From Acidobacteriota bacterium (lineage in GTDB: Bacteria; Acidobacteriota; Terriglobia; Terriglobales; Acidobacteriaceae), in contig JAJZNH010000660.1 in the NCBI GenBank assembly GCA_021811745.1, positions 1 to 11,148 of the forward strand: 11,148 nt of DNA, written 5' to 3'. The notes beneath the pieces were generated by a model. It did not search any database, was not told where the DNA came from, and saw only the letters and a program-made list of their open reading frames with translations. Positions 1 to 7,202 of the stretch are shown in pieces (position 1 is the stretch's first letter; every line of letters starts with the position of its first letter). Made by a program: the position numbers and the translations under genes.

Positions 1-125
1 GTCCTCTTCGAGTACCGCTGAAACTCTGCCTGATGGGCCAACGCCATCTGCCGCATGCGCAATCTTCTCCTCAACTCCACATTACCCACCACAGCTGTGG
101 AGCGGGGAGCTCTTCAGAGGTTCCC

Positions 126-320
126 TTAGTGGTGTGCAGCGTGCGAATCGACGGCCATCTGCTGAGCGAGCAATCGCGCCAGGACCTTTTCGGGGCAGAG
201 GTGCCGGGCTTCGAGCAGGTCTAGTTCCTTCTCCGTCCCGACGCAGGAGGCGATGGTCATGAAGCAGTGCAGGCAACGGGAGTTGTAACTGCCATTTTCG
301 TTTTGGGTCCTGCTATACAT
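126..320 (-). CDS. Small cysteine-rich protein, CxxC/HxC, function unknown
   Basis: A 64-residue protein. The centre holds Cys16-x-x-Cys19 followed by the hydrophobic stretch FMTIAS, an acidic/leucine helix-like segment (residues 30-39), then His40-x-Cys42. Two cysteines plus a His-x-Cys pair would make a plausible small zinc site; that is inference. Cys26 is an extra cysteine. Codons from about residue 14 to 55 end mostly in G or C, as expected of a real gene in this GC-rich DNA. The opposite-strand reading (33-224) looks unlike a protein. An in-frame stop lies 12 codons upstream with no other start between, so the start at 320 is forced if the gene is real. No strong ribosome binding site is visible. 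I recall similar small proteins in Acidobacteriota but cannot name a family. The gene is isolated and divergent from the nucleotidase gene at 642. Confidence 0.55.
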   Translation of the reverse strand: MYSRTQNENGSYNSRCLHCFMTIASCVGTEKELDLLEARHLCPEKVLARLLAQQMAVDSHAAHH

Positions 321-641
321 GGCGTTTGAGTCCCGAACGCAAGAGATTTTACGATCTTAGCCGCGCCTTGATTGCTGCTGCGTGACCGGCATCACGCGGC
401 CCTGTGACGCGCCGTTGACGGCTCGGCCCAAAGGTGGCCAAATGCTTCTTTTTGCGAAGACCGAGAGCAGACTGCGCACACACCTGCGGCTTGCGCCCGA
501 AGAGATTCCTTGCCGAAGTGCGCCAGCCGGCCGCAATTAGCCAAAGGGGGATAGACGAAGAAAGAGCCGCTGGAAACAGACGCCCGTGCGCTGCTAGGAT
601 TTCTTATTGAATATCTTTTCAGGGCGCCTTTCCTTTGCCCA
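321..641. other. Intergenic region without a convincing gene
   Basis: This gap of about 320 bases separates two divergent genes, so it should carry both promoters, but no clear -35/-10 pair stands out. A minus-strand open frame (392-697) overlaps the start of the nucleotidase gene; its codon choice is mixed and it has no ribosome binding site. A short hairpin (CTTC, 7-base loop, GAAG) lies at about 446-460. I see nothing else that I can name. Confidence 0.5.
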
Positions 642-1190
642 ATGGGAGCGTTTGTGCGTCGCATCTGCGTCGATATGGATGAGGTCATGGCCGACACCCT
701 CGCCGAGCACCTGCGCCGCTACAACCAGGCGTTCGACGAAGAGGTTACCCCCGAGGACCTGGCGGGGAAGGGGCTGTGGGAGGCCACGCCCGTCGACCGC
801 CAGCAGCAGCTTCGCGCTTTTCTCGATGCCGAGGATTTTTTCGAGGATCTGCCTCTCATGGCCGGCGCGCAGGAGGTCTTGAAAGGGCTTTCCACCCGCT
901 TTGAGATCTTTATCGCCACGCAAGCGATGGTTGTTCCCAACTCACTCGGCCCCAAGTACCGCTGGCTGCAGCGGCACTTCTCGTTTATCCCCCCTACGCG
1001 CTATGTCTTCTGCGGCGATAAATCCATTCTTCGCGCCGATTACCTGATCGACGACCAGCCCAAAAACCTGCTTCGCTTCGCAGGTCAGGGCCTGCTCTAT
1101 ACCGCGCCTCACAACCTGGACGCTACGGGCTTTATGCGCGTGAACAACTGGCAGGAAGTGGGCGAGTACTTCGCGGAGGTTCCCGACTGA
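642..1190 (+). CDS. 5'(3')-deoxyribonucleotidase-like HAD phosphatase
   Basis: A 182-residue protein of the haloacid dehalogenase superfamily, closest in layout to the NT5C-type 5'(3')-deoxyribonucleotidases, which remove phosphate from deoxynucleoside monophosphates. All four HAD motifs are visible: motif I DMDEV with Asp11 (nucleophile) and Asp13 (acid/base), motif II Thr93 in IATQA, motif III Lys105 in the PKYRWL segment, and motif IV Asp137-Asp138 in LIDDQP. The MVVPNSLGPKYRWLQRHF stretch matches the family's substrate-side region. The length of about 180 residues is normal for the family, and there is no signal peptide, so it should be cytoplasmic. The ATG at 642 lacks a strong ribosome binding site (only CAGGGC about 15 bases upstream). 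A GTG at 654 is an alternative that keeps motif I. The metallophosphoesterase gene follows after 49 bases on the same strand. The family call is firm; the exact substrate is not. Confidence 0.82.
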   Translation: MGAFVRRICVDMDEVMADTLAEHLRRYNQAFDEEVTPEDLAGKGLWEATPVDRQQQLRAFLDAEDFFEDLPLMAGAQEVLKGLSTRFEIFIATQAMVVPNSLGPKYRWLQRHFSFIPPTRYVFCGDKSILRADYLIDDQPKNLLRFAGQGLLYTAPHNLDATGFMRVNNWQEVGEYFAEVPD

Positions 1191-1239
1191 GGACAGGCTG
1201 CCGCTCGCCTGGCGGGAGACGAAACGGCTACCATAGGAA

Positions 1240-2127
1240 ATGGCGTTTATTCCCAGGGTTTCTCGCGGGACGATCACCCGCCGGTATTTTCTCAAGTCGG
1301 GGATGTGCGGTGCCGCCGGCTTGGCGCTTTATTCAGGTGAAATTGCACGCCATTGGATAGATATCACCCAGCGCAACATCGTTCTGCGCAACTTGCCTGT
1401 GGCCTTTGACGGCATGCGCATTGCCCAACTGAGCGACATCCACCTGGACGAATTCACCGAGCCTTTTTTTCTCCGGCAGGCGATTCGCCGCATCAACGAG
1501 CTGAATCCCGACTTGGTGTTGTTGACCGGAGACTATGTAACCCACCAGTTTGGAATGCGGAAATTGGCTCGAGGGGCGGCCTGGCAATGCGCCGACCTTC
1601 TTCGCGGGCTGAAATGCCGCCGGATCTACGCGATACTCGGCAACCACGACCTCTTAGTGGGAGCCAGGCAGGTCACGGAGGCGCTGAGGGCCAACGGCAT
1701 CACGGTGCTTATCAACTCCTATTTGCCCATTGAATACGGGGGTGGCCGGATCTGGTTGGCGGGACTCGACGATCCGGGAGTTGGCCATCCGCGCCCGGAG
1801 CTGGCGGTGCCGGCCTCTATCCGGAACATACCCAATGAACCGGTCGTGCTGATGTGCCACGCCCCGGACTACGCCGACGAATGCATCGTCACTCCGGCGG
1901 GCCAAGCCGTGGATGTCATGCTGGCCGGCCATACCCATGGCGGTCAAATTCGTCTTCCGCTTGTCGGGGCGTTGGTGCTTCCTCCGCTGGGCAGAAAGTA
2001 TGTGGAGGGAAGCTTCACCGTGGGCTCCATGCAGCTCTATGTCAATCGCGGTCTTGGCACCGTCGGCGTTCCTTTCCGGTTGGATTGTTCTCCGGAAGTC
2101 ACCGTGCACACGCTTCGCCGCGGCTAG
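1240..2127 (+). CDS. Tat-exported metallophosphoesterase (YkuE/LpxG-like)
   Basis: A 295-residue calcineurin-like metallophosphoesterase. The N-terminus has a twin-arginine signal: TRRYFLKSG (Arg14-Arg15, residues 13-21) followed by a short Ala/Gly/Leu hydrophobic stretch (22-32). This predicts export across, or anchoring in, the cytoplasmic membrane after folding with its metals. All dinuclear-metal motifs are present in order: Asp66-x-His68 (SDIH), Gly97-Asp98 (GDYV), Gly134-Asn135-His136-Asp137, His207 (CHAPD) and Gly230-His231-x-His233 (GHTHGGQ). The same architecture occurs in Bacillus YkuE and in related proteins that act on lipids such as UDP-2,3-diacylglucosamine; the substrate here is not determined. 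An in-frame TAG lies two codons upstream of the ATG, so the start cannot be further upstream, and a later start would lose the Tat signal. An AGGAA directly abuts the ATG, which is too close for ideal spacing. Confidence 0.85.
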   Translation: MAFIPRVSRGTITRRYFLKSGMCGAAGLALYSGEIARHWIDITQRNIVLRNLPVAFDGMRIAQLSDIHLDEFTEPFFLRQAIRRINELNPDLVLLTGDYVTHQFGMRKLARGAAWQCADLLRGLKCRRIYAILGNHDLLVGARQVTEALRANGITVLINSYLPIEYGGGRIWLAGLDDPGVGHPRPELAVPASIRNIPNEPVVLMCHAPDYADECIVTPAGQAVDVMLAGHTHGGQIRLPLVGALVLPPLGRKYVEGSFTVGSMQLYVNRGLGTVGVPFRLDCSPEVTVHTLRRG

Positions 2128-2332
2128 GAGTGTCAATTCCTGCGCTCGATGGATGGGGCGAAGGCGATCCTGTGAGCTATTTTTTGCCGCTTTTGCCAGC
2201 GGTCCGGTCATCTGCGGGTCCGCCGGGAATCTGCACCGCGCGACAAAGTTTGAGCCTCCGCGCTGCCGCTACGGACAGCGCTTTCTCAAGTAATGGCGGC
2301 AACTGGCCGATAAGGTTTAGGGGAAGATTCAC

Positions 2333-3598
2333 ATGGCGGCGCAAGTTGAAGTGGCCGATCGCCCTGAAACAGCCTTGGCGGAGCGCGGAGGGGGACTGCG
2401 TTATGTGGCGCGTCAACCAATTCTGGACGTGCGGGGCAGGGTCTACGGGTACGAGCTGCTATTTCGAGATGGGGCTGAGGCGGCCTTTAGCGGGGACGGC
2501 GACCAGGCTACCCGCACCATGCTCGACAATACGGTGGTCTTCGGCTTGGAGCAGTTGGCGGGCGGTCTGCAAGGATTTGTGAACTGCACCCAAGAATCGC
2601 TCATCGGGCGCCAAGTGGAGGTTCTGCCGCCTCAATCTACCGTGCTGGAGGTTCTCGAAACGGTCGAACCGACTGAAGAACTGGTTGCCGTGTGTCGGGA
2701 TCTGAAACTGAAAGGATATTTCATCGCCCTCGACGATTTCACATGGAAACCGGGCATCGAACCGTTGCTGGAGCTCGCCGACTTCGTGAAGGTAGATTTT
2801 CTGGCGATGAGCGTGGAGGCGCGGCATGATCTGCTGCGGCGGCTGAAACGGGGCAAGGCCCATCTGCTGGCGGAGAAGATCGAGACAGTGGAAGATTACC
2901 GGCAGGCATGCGAGGAAGGGTTCGCGTATTTTCAAGGGTATTATTTTTGCCGTCCGGTTTTGCTCGCCAATCGCAAGGTGCCCTCCAACTGCATGTTGCA
3001 CATGGAGGTTCTCAAGCAACTGCAATGCGAGCCGCTGGACCTGCGCGAGTTGGGTCAACTGATCAAGCGCGACCCATCCCTTACGGTGCGGCTGCTGCGG
3101 CTGGCCAATTCTCCCATCTGTGCTGTACGGGTGGAGGTGCGGTCGATCCAATCAGCCATGGTGGTGCTGGGCGACGAGATGCTGCGCCGGGTGTTGACGC
3201 TGGCGATCGCCACCGAATGGAACAGTGGTTCCCCGCCGGCAATCCTGCACATCGTCTTTGTGCGCGGGCGATTCTGCGAGTTGGCGGCCGGTATGTGTGC
3301 GCTGGCTTCTCCCGAGCAGTATCTTGTTGGCATGCTCAGCTTGCTGCCGGTCATGCTGCACCTCCCCATGAACACGCTGACGCCAGCCTTAGGGCTGCGC
3401 GACAGAATTCGCGAAGCCCTGGAAGGAACGGCCAACCGCGAACGCACTCTGCTCGAGTGGCTGGAGCATCACGAACGCGGCGACTGGGCGGCGTGCAGCG
3501 CGCTCCTTCAGGCCAACGGGTTGGGTGAGGCAGAGATCTTGCACTGCTATACGGAGGCCGTGGTGTGGGCCGACGTCGTGCTTCGTGCCGCGGCTTAG
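2333..3598 (+). CDS. EAL-HDOD signalling protein (YuxH-like)
   Basis: A 421-residue protein with an N-terminal EAL-type domain (about 23-210) and a C-terminal HDOD domain (about 220-410). EAL domains bind or hydrolyse cyclic di-GMP; HDOD domains are HD-like folds without the catalytic residues, used for protein interaction in signalling. Most EAL catalytic positions have counterparts: Glu41 in ELLFR (the ExLxR signature), Asn84, Glu106 or Glu109, Asp134-Asp135 in LDDF, Lys153 in VKVD, Glu181/Glu184 in AEKIE, and Gln201 in QGYYF. Loop 6 departs from the usual DFG(T/S)G: after DDF it reads TWKPG, so phosphodiesterase activity is uncertain and the protein may be a cyclic di-GMP receptor or a scaffold. 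The HDOD part is recognised by the helix around LIKRDPSLTVRLLRLANS. The start is supported by AGGGGAAG at 2319-2326, six bases before the ATG. There is no membrane segment. Confidence 0.85.
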   Translation: MAAQVEVADRPETALAERGGGLRYVARQPILDVRGRVYGYELLFRDGAEAAFSGDGDQATRTMLDNTVVFGLEQLAGGLQGFVNCTQESLIGRQVEVLPPQSTVLEVLETVEPTEELVAVCRDLKLKGYFIALDDFTWKPGIEPLLELADFVKVDFLAMSVEARHDLLRRLKRGKAHLLAEKIETVEDYRQACEEGFAYFQGYYFCRPVLLANRKVPSNCMLHMEVLKQLQCEPLDLRELGQLIKRDPSLTVRLLRLANSPICAVRVEVRSIQSAMVVLGDEMLRRVLTLAIATEWNSGSPPAILHIVFVRGRFCELAAGMCALASPEQYLVGMLSLLPVMLHLPMNTLTPALGLRDRIREALEGTANRERTLLEWLEHHERGDWAACSALLQANGLGEAEILHCYTEAVVWADVVLRAAA

Positions 3599-3708
3599 GG
3601 CATTTCTCCTTCAGGTGTATCCCAAGGCCTCAAAGCTTAATCTGCAATATCGCTAAGAAATCGCAACTTTGCAGGTCTTCCTTGCAGGTTCTGCGTGAAG
3701 CAGGAATG

Positions 3709-3744
3709 CCTTTGAGAGGTTGCCCAGGCTGAGGCCTCAAAAGG
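3709..3744. terminator. Candidate hairpin between convergent units
   Basis: An imperfect inverted repeat: CCTTTGAGAGG (3709-3719) against CCTCAAAAGG (3735-3744), with a 15-base loop. It lies about 8 bases beyond the inferred 3' end of the 6S-like RNA on the minus strand and downstream of the EAL-HDOD gene on the plus strand, so it could end transcription from either side. No T-tract follows on either strand, so it is a weak candidate. The rest of 3599-3708 shows only short direct repeats (TTGCAGGT at 3669 and 3682; GGCCTCAAA at 3626 and 3733) and no gene. Confidence 0.3.
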
Positions 3745-3751
3745 ACCCATA

Positions 3752-3944
3752 GCGCCGACGCCGGGAATGTCTCGCAGGCTGTAAGCCCGTTGATCCTCGG
3801 GGGGATTTCCGGTTGTGTGGCAGAGGCTCCGCGGTCCCCACGGACGGACCTTTTCTCCATGGGGACCGAGAGAACTCCAACCCTACGCGGAGCAAGGGGT
3901 ATCGCCACGGCTGTCGCCGCGGGTCAGGCCATTGCCCCCAGTCC
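3752..3944 (-). ncRNA. ssrS: 6S RNA (ssrS-like)
   Basis: The gap between htrA and the EAL-HDOD gene holds a minus-strand segment that resembles 6S RNA, the RNA that mimics an open promoter and binds sigma70 RNA polymerase. The 3' part (3788-3773) reads GGGCTTACAGCCTGCG, followed by CATT-CCCGG; from memory E. coli 6S has GGGUUACAGCCUGCG followed by CAUCUCGG. The 5' side of the apical arm has GCTCCGCG (3893-3886), then GGTTGG and CTCGGTCC, in the same order as E. coli. Folding agrees: GGTTG (3882-3878) pairs with CAACC (3815-3811), and a 9-base stem CGGTCCCCA/TGGGGACCG (3868-3860 with 3840-3832) closes a 19-base loop. A-rich and C-rich unpaired strands flank the arm, as a central bubble. A small hairpin CGGC-GACA-GCCG (3919-3908) sits in the 5' strand. 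AATG (3933-3930) with CATT (3769-3766) can form part of the closing stem. The length of about 190 is typical. Ends are approximate. It starts just after the htrA stop codon, so it has a promoter inside htrA or is processed from that transcript. Confidence 0.8.
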
Positions 3945-3945
3945 G

Positions 3946-5493
3946 CTAATTGCCGCCCTGGCTCGTCTGCACGACCACGTAGCCCGTACCCTGATTGGAC
4001 CAGACCAGGAGCAGCACATTCTGGCCCTCCGGGATGGCCCGAATCTGACTCATGAAGCTGTCAAGGCTGTCGACAGGATGGCGGTCGACCTCCAGAATCA
4101 CTTCGCCAGACTGGAGACCGGCAAAGTCCGCCGGGCTGCCAGGAGTTACGTTTTCGATGGCTACACCGTGGACCGACGAGGGGACATTGAGCTGCTGGCG
4201 AACGTCGGGAGTGAGGTTGCCTACGGAAATGCCGAGCCTCGCGTGTTGTGCCGCTCCCGATCCGGAGCTCGCTGTCTCTTCGCCGTTGTTGTGAAACTCT
4301 CCCACGGTCGCCTTGAGGATTTGCGGCTTGCCATTGCGGAGGATGCCCATGGTGATGGCCGTGCCGGGAACCATTTCGCTGACCGTGACCTGCAGATCGG
4401 TGGCGTCGGCAACTTGCTTGCCGTTGATCGACCGTATCACGTCGCCGTGCTGGAAGCCTGCACGAGAAGCGGGCGTGTCAGGACTTACCTGGTTAACCAG
4501 AGCGCCGGACGCTGTGGGAAGGTCAAAGAATTTCGCATTCTGAGGAGTGACATTGGAGATGGTGATGCCCAGGAACCCGTGCTCGACCTTGCCTGTCTTG
4601 ATGATTTCGTTGACGTAGTGCTGAGCGAGGTTGGATGGAATGGCAAAGCCTGCGCCGGCGAACGAGCCGCTATTGGAGTAGATGAAGGTGTTGATTCCGA
4701 TCACGTGGCCGTGCGCGTCGACAAGGGGTCCACCGGAGTTGCCGGGGTTAATGGCGGCGTCGGTCTGGATGTAATCTCTGGGGGCGCGGTTGTTGTTGCT
4801 GGGACTTACCCCGCGATGGGTCGCACTGACAATGCCGCGTGTGACCGAAAAGCTCAATTCGCCAAAGGGATTGCCAAACGCCATCACTGTTTCGCCATCC
4901 TCCAGCTTGGCGGAGTCGCCCCAGGAAACAGTGGACAGGTTCGTGGCATTGATCTTGATCACGGCCAGGTCGTCAAGCTTGTCAACGCCCACGACTTTGG
5001 CAGGATAGACCTGCCGGTTGTGCAATGTGACGTCAATGGTCTTGGCTCCGGCGACGACGTGGTGATTGGTCACGATGTAGCCATCGGGCGAGATGATGAA
5101 ACCGCTGCCGATCGCCTGCTGGTATTGCGGTTGCCGATTCTGGCCGTTGCCGGGACCGAAAAAGAAGAAGTGGCGGAATTCGGGGGGAATCTCTTGGGGG
5201 CTGATGCCGCCGAAGCCAGCGCTTTGGTTCTGGTTCTGATCGACCTTGGAGGTTACCTCGATGTAGACCACGGCGGGCATGACGTGATGGACCACGGCTT
5301 CAACGGCGCTGTTAACCGAGAGCAAGGGCGAAATTGCGTTTTCACTCAGGGGCGCGTTGGCGCTGCTCGGCGCCGCATGTGCAACGTTGCGGCCGAGCAA
5401 GAAGGTTGCGGTGAAGGCCAGAATGGTCAAAGCCGCCGTGGGAACCGCCCATTCTTTTACTTTTGCTACTAAAAAATTAGTTGTTGTCGACAT
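3946..5493 (-). CDS. htrA: HtrA/Do family periplasmic serine protease with two PDZ domains
   Basis: A 515-residue DegP/DegQ-type protease that degrades or refolds damaged envelope proteins. A short charged N-terminus precedes one hydrophobic segment (about 16-34), a signal anchor or signal peptide (a possible AHA-A cleavage near 40), which puts the body in the periplasm. The trypsin-like domain has the full triad: His145 in TNHHVV, Asp175 in KLDDLAVIK and Ser253 in NPGNSGGP. A Gln/Asn-rich and phenylalanine-rich insert (about 85-125) matches the LA-loop region. PDZ1 (about 300-385) begins at HGFLGI and PDZ2 (about 420-505) at ARLGIS. The length is normal. GGAGA (5505-5501) lies seven bases before the ATG and fixes the start. 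It is the third gene of the blaI/M56 cluster, 31 bases after the M56 stop. Codons 4-9 contain a copy of the operator-like palindrome found before blaI, suggesting BlaI control of this gene. Confidence 0.93.
   Translation of the reverse strand: MSTTTNFLVAKVKEWAVPTAALTILAFTATFLLGRNVAHAAPSSANAPLSENAISPLLSVNSAVEAVVHHVMPAVVYIEVTSKVDQNQNQSAGFGGISPQEIPPEFRHFFFFGPGNGQNRQPQYQQAIGSGFIISPDGYIVTNHHVVAGAKTIDVTLHNRQVYPAKVVGVDKLDDLAVIKINATNLSTVSWGDSAKLEDGETVMAFGNPFGELSFSVTRGIVSATHRGVSPSNNNRAPRDYIQTDAAINPGNSGGPLVDAHGHVIGINTFIYSNSGSFAGAGFAIPSNLAQHYVNEIIKTGKVEHGFLGITISNVTPQNAKFFDLPTASGALVNQVSPDTPASRAGFQHGDVIRSINGKQVADATDLQVTVSEMVPGTAITMGILRNGKPQILKATVGEFHNNGEETASSGSGAAQHARLGISVGNLTPDVRQQLNVPSSVHGVAIENVTPGSPADFAGLQSGEVILEVDRHPVDSLDSFMSQIRAIPEGQNVLLLVWSNQGTGYVVVQTSQGGN
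5468..5482. promoter_or_regulatory. Operator-like palindrome inside the htrA 5' coding end
   Basis: ACTAA-AAAA-TTAGT, a perfect inverted repeat of 5-base arms plus a matching T. These 15 bases are identical to 7700-7714 in the promoter region of the blaI-like gene. It covers htrA codons 4-9, beginning 8 bases after the start codon. BlaI/MecI-type repressors bind short AT-rich dyads of this size as dimers. The AT-richness stands out against the GC-rich coding sequence. A repressor bound here could block elongation or an htrA-proximal promoter. Its role is inference. Confidence 0.55.
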
Positions 5494-5524
5494 TGCTTTG
5501 TCTCCGTTGGGTTGAAGTTGCTGA

Positions 5525-7186
5525 TTAAAGTTGGATCACAAGCCAGCCGTTGCGGAAGGGAACCGCGGCGGCCGATGCGGAAAGGGGAATTGCGGGATAA
5601 ACTCTGAAGATCATGCGGGTCACGGAGGTGCGGGTCATCGGCTCACCGTGCGGGCGTACGATAGCCCCGATCCCCGGGCGGCGGACGCTCGCATAGGCTC
5701 CTTGCCTGGCCGACTCCGCATCGGCGAGTGTGGAAGCCTGAACCTGCTGCCAGGTCGCGAGCACAATCCACTCTTGTGTATGGACGGGGAGCTGCGCCGC
5801 GCTGACGACGAGCCTCGGTGCCGCCGATGCAGCGTTGAGAAGTTCCCGTCCTGGCCGGCTGGCGCCGGGAGTGATCGATGCCGTCTCCCATCTCTGCACG
5901 GAGGCTGCTCTTGCAGGCGCGCGAGGCGCCGCGACCCGCGTATTGGAAGCGACGGAGCGATGTGCCGGCGAAAGGGCGCGCGATTTTGCCGGGAGGAACT
6001 GGGCGGCATGGCCGATAATCTTTGGCTGCGCAATTTGTCCAGAATCGTCACTTAACTTGTGAATGGGTTGCTTTTGCGCCTCGGCGAGGGCCTCCGCAGA
6101 AGTCGCGCGCTGGGTCGCCGCCGCGCTCTGAGCCGGGACGAAGGCTACCAGCTGCGGGCAACTGGCGAACTCAACGGAACCGAAAACCAGTCCGCAGCCC
6201 AGCGTAGCCAAAAGGACATTGGTCGCCCAAGGGCTCAAGCTGGGAGTGCGCTTAAGAATACGGTGAATACGGTGAGCAAGCTCGGGACGGCGTTGCCAAG
6301 CCCCCAGCGAGAGCGCTTCAGCCCGGCGTTCGAGACCGCGCTCGGCAAGACTGGCGAGGCAGGCCGCATAGGCGCGCGGCGCGCGCGTCCTCCGCACCAC
6401 CCCGTCGTCACAGGCCATCTCCCGCTCCCGGCAAAGGCGGCGCTCGATCCAAATGAGCGCCGGGTTGAGCGGAAACAGGATCAGAAACAGCTTTTGGAAG
6501 AGATTGGTCCAATCGTCGCGCCGGCGCAGGTGCTCGGTTTCATGTAGAACTACCTGCTCCAGTTCTTCCCGCGTGAGGCGGGGCAAAAGCCAATCGGGAA
6601 TGAGGATGCGAGGCGCCCAAAATCCGATGACGCTTGGCCGGTCGAGATCCCTAGTTGTGCACACCTGGACGGTACGCCGGCCCCACTGTGCGGCCGAAGC
6701 GGGCGGAAGTGCATCAGCCAGATCGCCCGATACGACGGGAATCGCTGCTCTCCACAATCGGCGCAAGCGCAAGGAGTGCAGACCCAGGTCCACGGCGCGA
6801 AGAAGCGACGCGGCGATCCAAAGCGCACCCAGGCCCAGGCTCCAGTGAATGTCCAACTGCAGCCACGGCTTGGGAGGAGCCACGGCCAAGCTGGCAGCGG
6901 CGCCACCAGCGGCATGGGAGCCGAAGGTCAAAAGCAGGGGCAGAAAGGGAAGAGCAAGAACCGCCGCAAAACCGGCGGCCCAGACCGCGAAGCGATGCGC
7001 GGCCGAGGCGCGTGGAGCGAAGCGCAGGCAGATGGCCAAACCCGCCGCCACGGCGGCGCTTTGCCAAAGCGCCGTCACTGCCATCGGCGCTGCCGCTTGG
7101 GAGAATGCCCGGAAAGCAGAAGGCAGGGTGTGGGCCGCGCCCGCAAGCGCCCACCGCAAGGCATCGGCAATGAAGGTCATGTCCAT
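5525..7186 (-). CDS. M56 family (BlaR1/MecR1-like) membrane zinc peptidase
   Basis: A 553-residue integral membrane protein. Hydrophobic segments lie at about 36-55, 66-88, 112-130, 229-246 and 317-336. The zinc motif HETEH (215-219) and the downstream CREREMACDD (about 252-261, Glu256 as likely third ligand) are those of peptidase family M56, whose BlaR1/MecR1 members relay an outside signal by causing cleavage of the BlaI/MecI repressor. The penicillin-binding sensor domain of true BlaR1 is absent. Instead the C-terminal part (about 340-553) is rich in Ala, Ser, Arg and Pro, with no SxxK motif of that type that I can see, so the signal is unlikely to be a beta-lactam. GAGGA seven bases before the ATG supports the start; a second ATG two codons later is possible. 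The repressor gene ends 16 bases upstream and htrA begins 31 bases downstream, indicating one operon. Confidence 0.88.
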   Translation of the reverse strand: MDMTFIADALRWALAGAAHTLPSAFRAFSQAAAPMAVTALWQSAAVAAGLAICLRFAPRASAAHRFAVWAAGFAAVLALPFLPLLLTFGSHAAGGAAASLAVAPPKPWLQLDIHWSLGLGALWIAASLLRAVDLGLHSLRLRRLWRAAIPVVSGDLADALPPASAAQWGRRTVQVCTTRDLDRPSVIGFWAPRILIPDWLLPRLTREELEQVVLHETEHLRRRDDWTNLFQKLFLILFPLNPALIWIERRLCREREMACDDGVVRRTRAPRAYAACLASLAERGLERRAEALSLGAWQRRPELAHRIHRILKRTPSLSPWATNVLLATLGCGLVFGSVEFASCPQLVAFVPAQSAAATQRATSAEALAEAQKQPIHKLSDDSGQIAQPKIIGHAAQFLPAKSRALSPAHRSVASNTRVAAPRAPARAASVQRWETASITPGASRPGRELLNAASAAPRLVVSAAQLPVHTQEWIVLATWQQVQASTLADAESARQGAYASVRRPGIGAIVRPHGEPMTRTSVTRMIFRVYPAIPLSASAAAVPFRNGWLVIQL

Positions 7187-7202
7187 GCTCTATTCCTCAG
7201 CT

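Noticed and set aside
392..697. 101-codon minus-strand frame with two cysteines (CAVC)
   Set aside because: It overlaps the start of the nucleotidase gene, has no ribosome binding site and shows mixed codon choice. Another frame is equally open in the same stretch, so open length alone is not evidence.
3626..3741. Short direct repeats GGCCTCAAA and TTGCAGGT
   Set aside because: Two copies of 8-9 bases each, irregular spacing, no link to a mobile element or CRISPR array; likely chance.
3790..5472. 560-codon open frame on the plus strand opposite htrA
   Set aside because: It is the antisense shadow of a firmly identified HtrA gene with catalytic triad and PDZ domains. Long stop-free antisense frames are common in GC-rich genes, and the translation shows no recognisable domain. 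Its start also lies in the 6S-like RNA.
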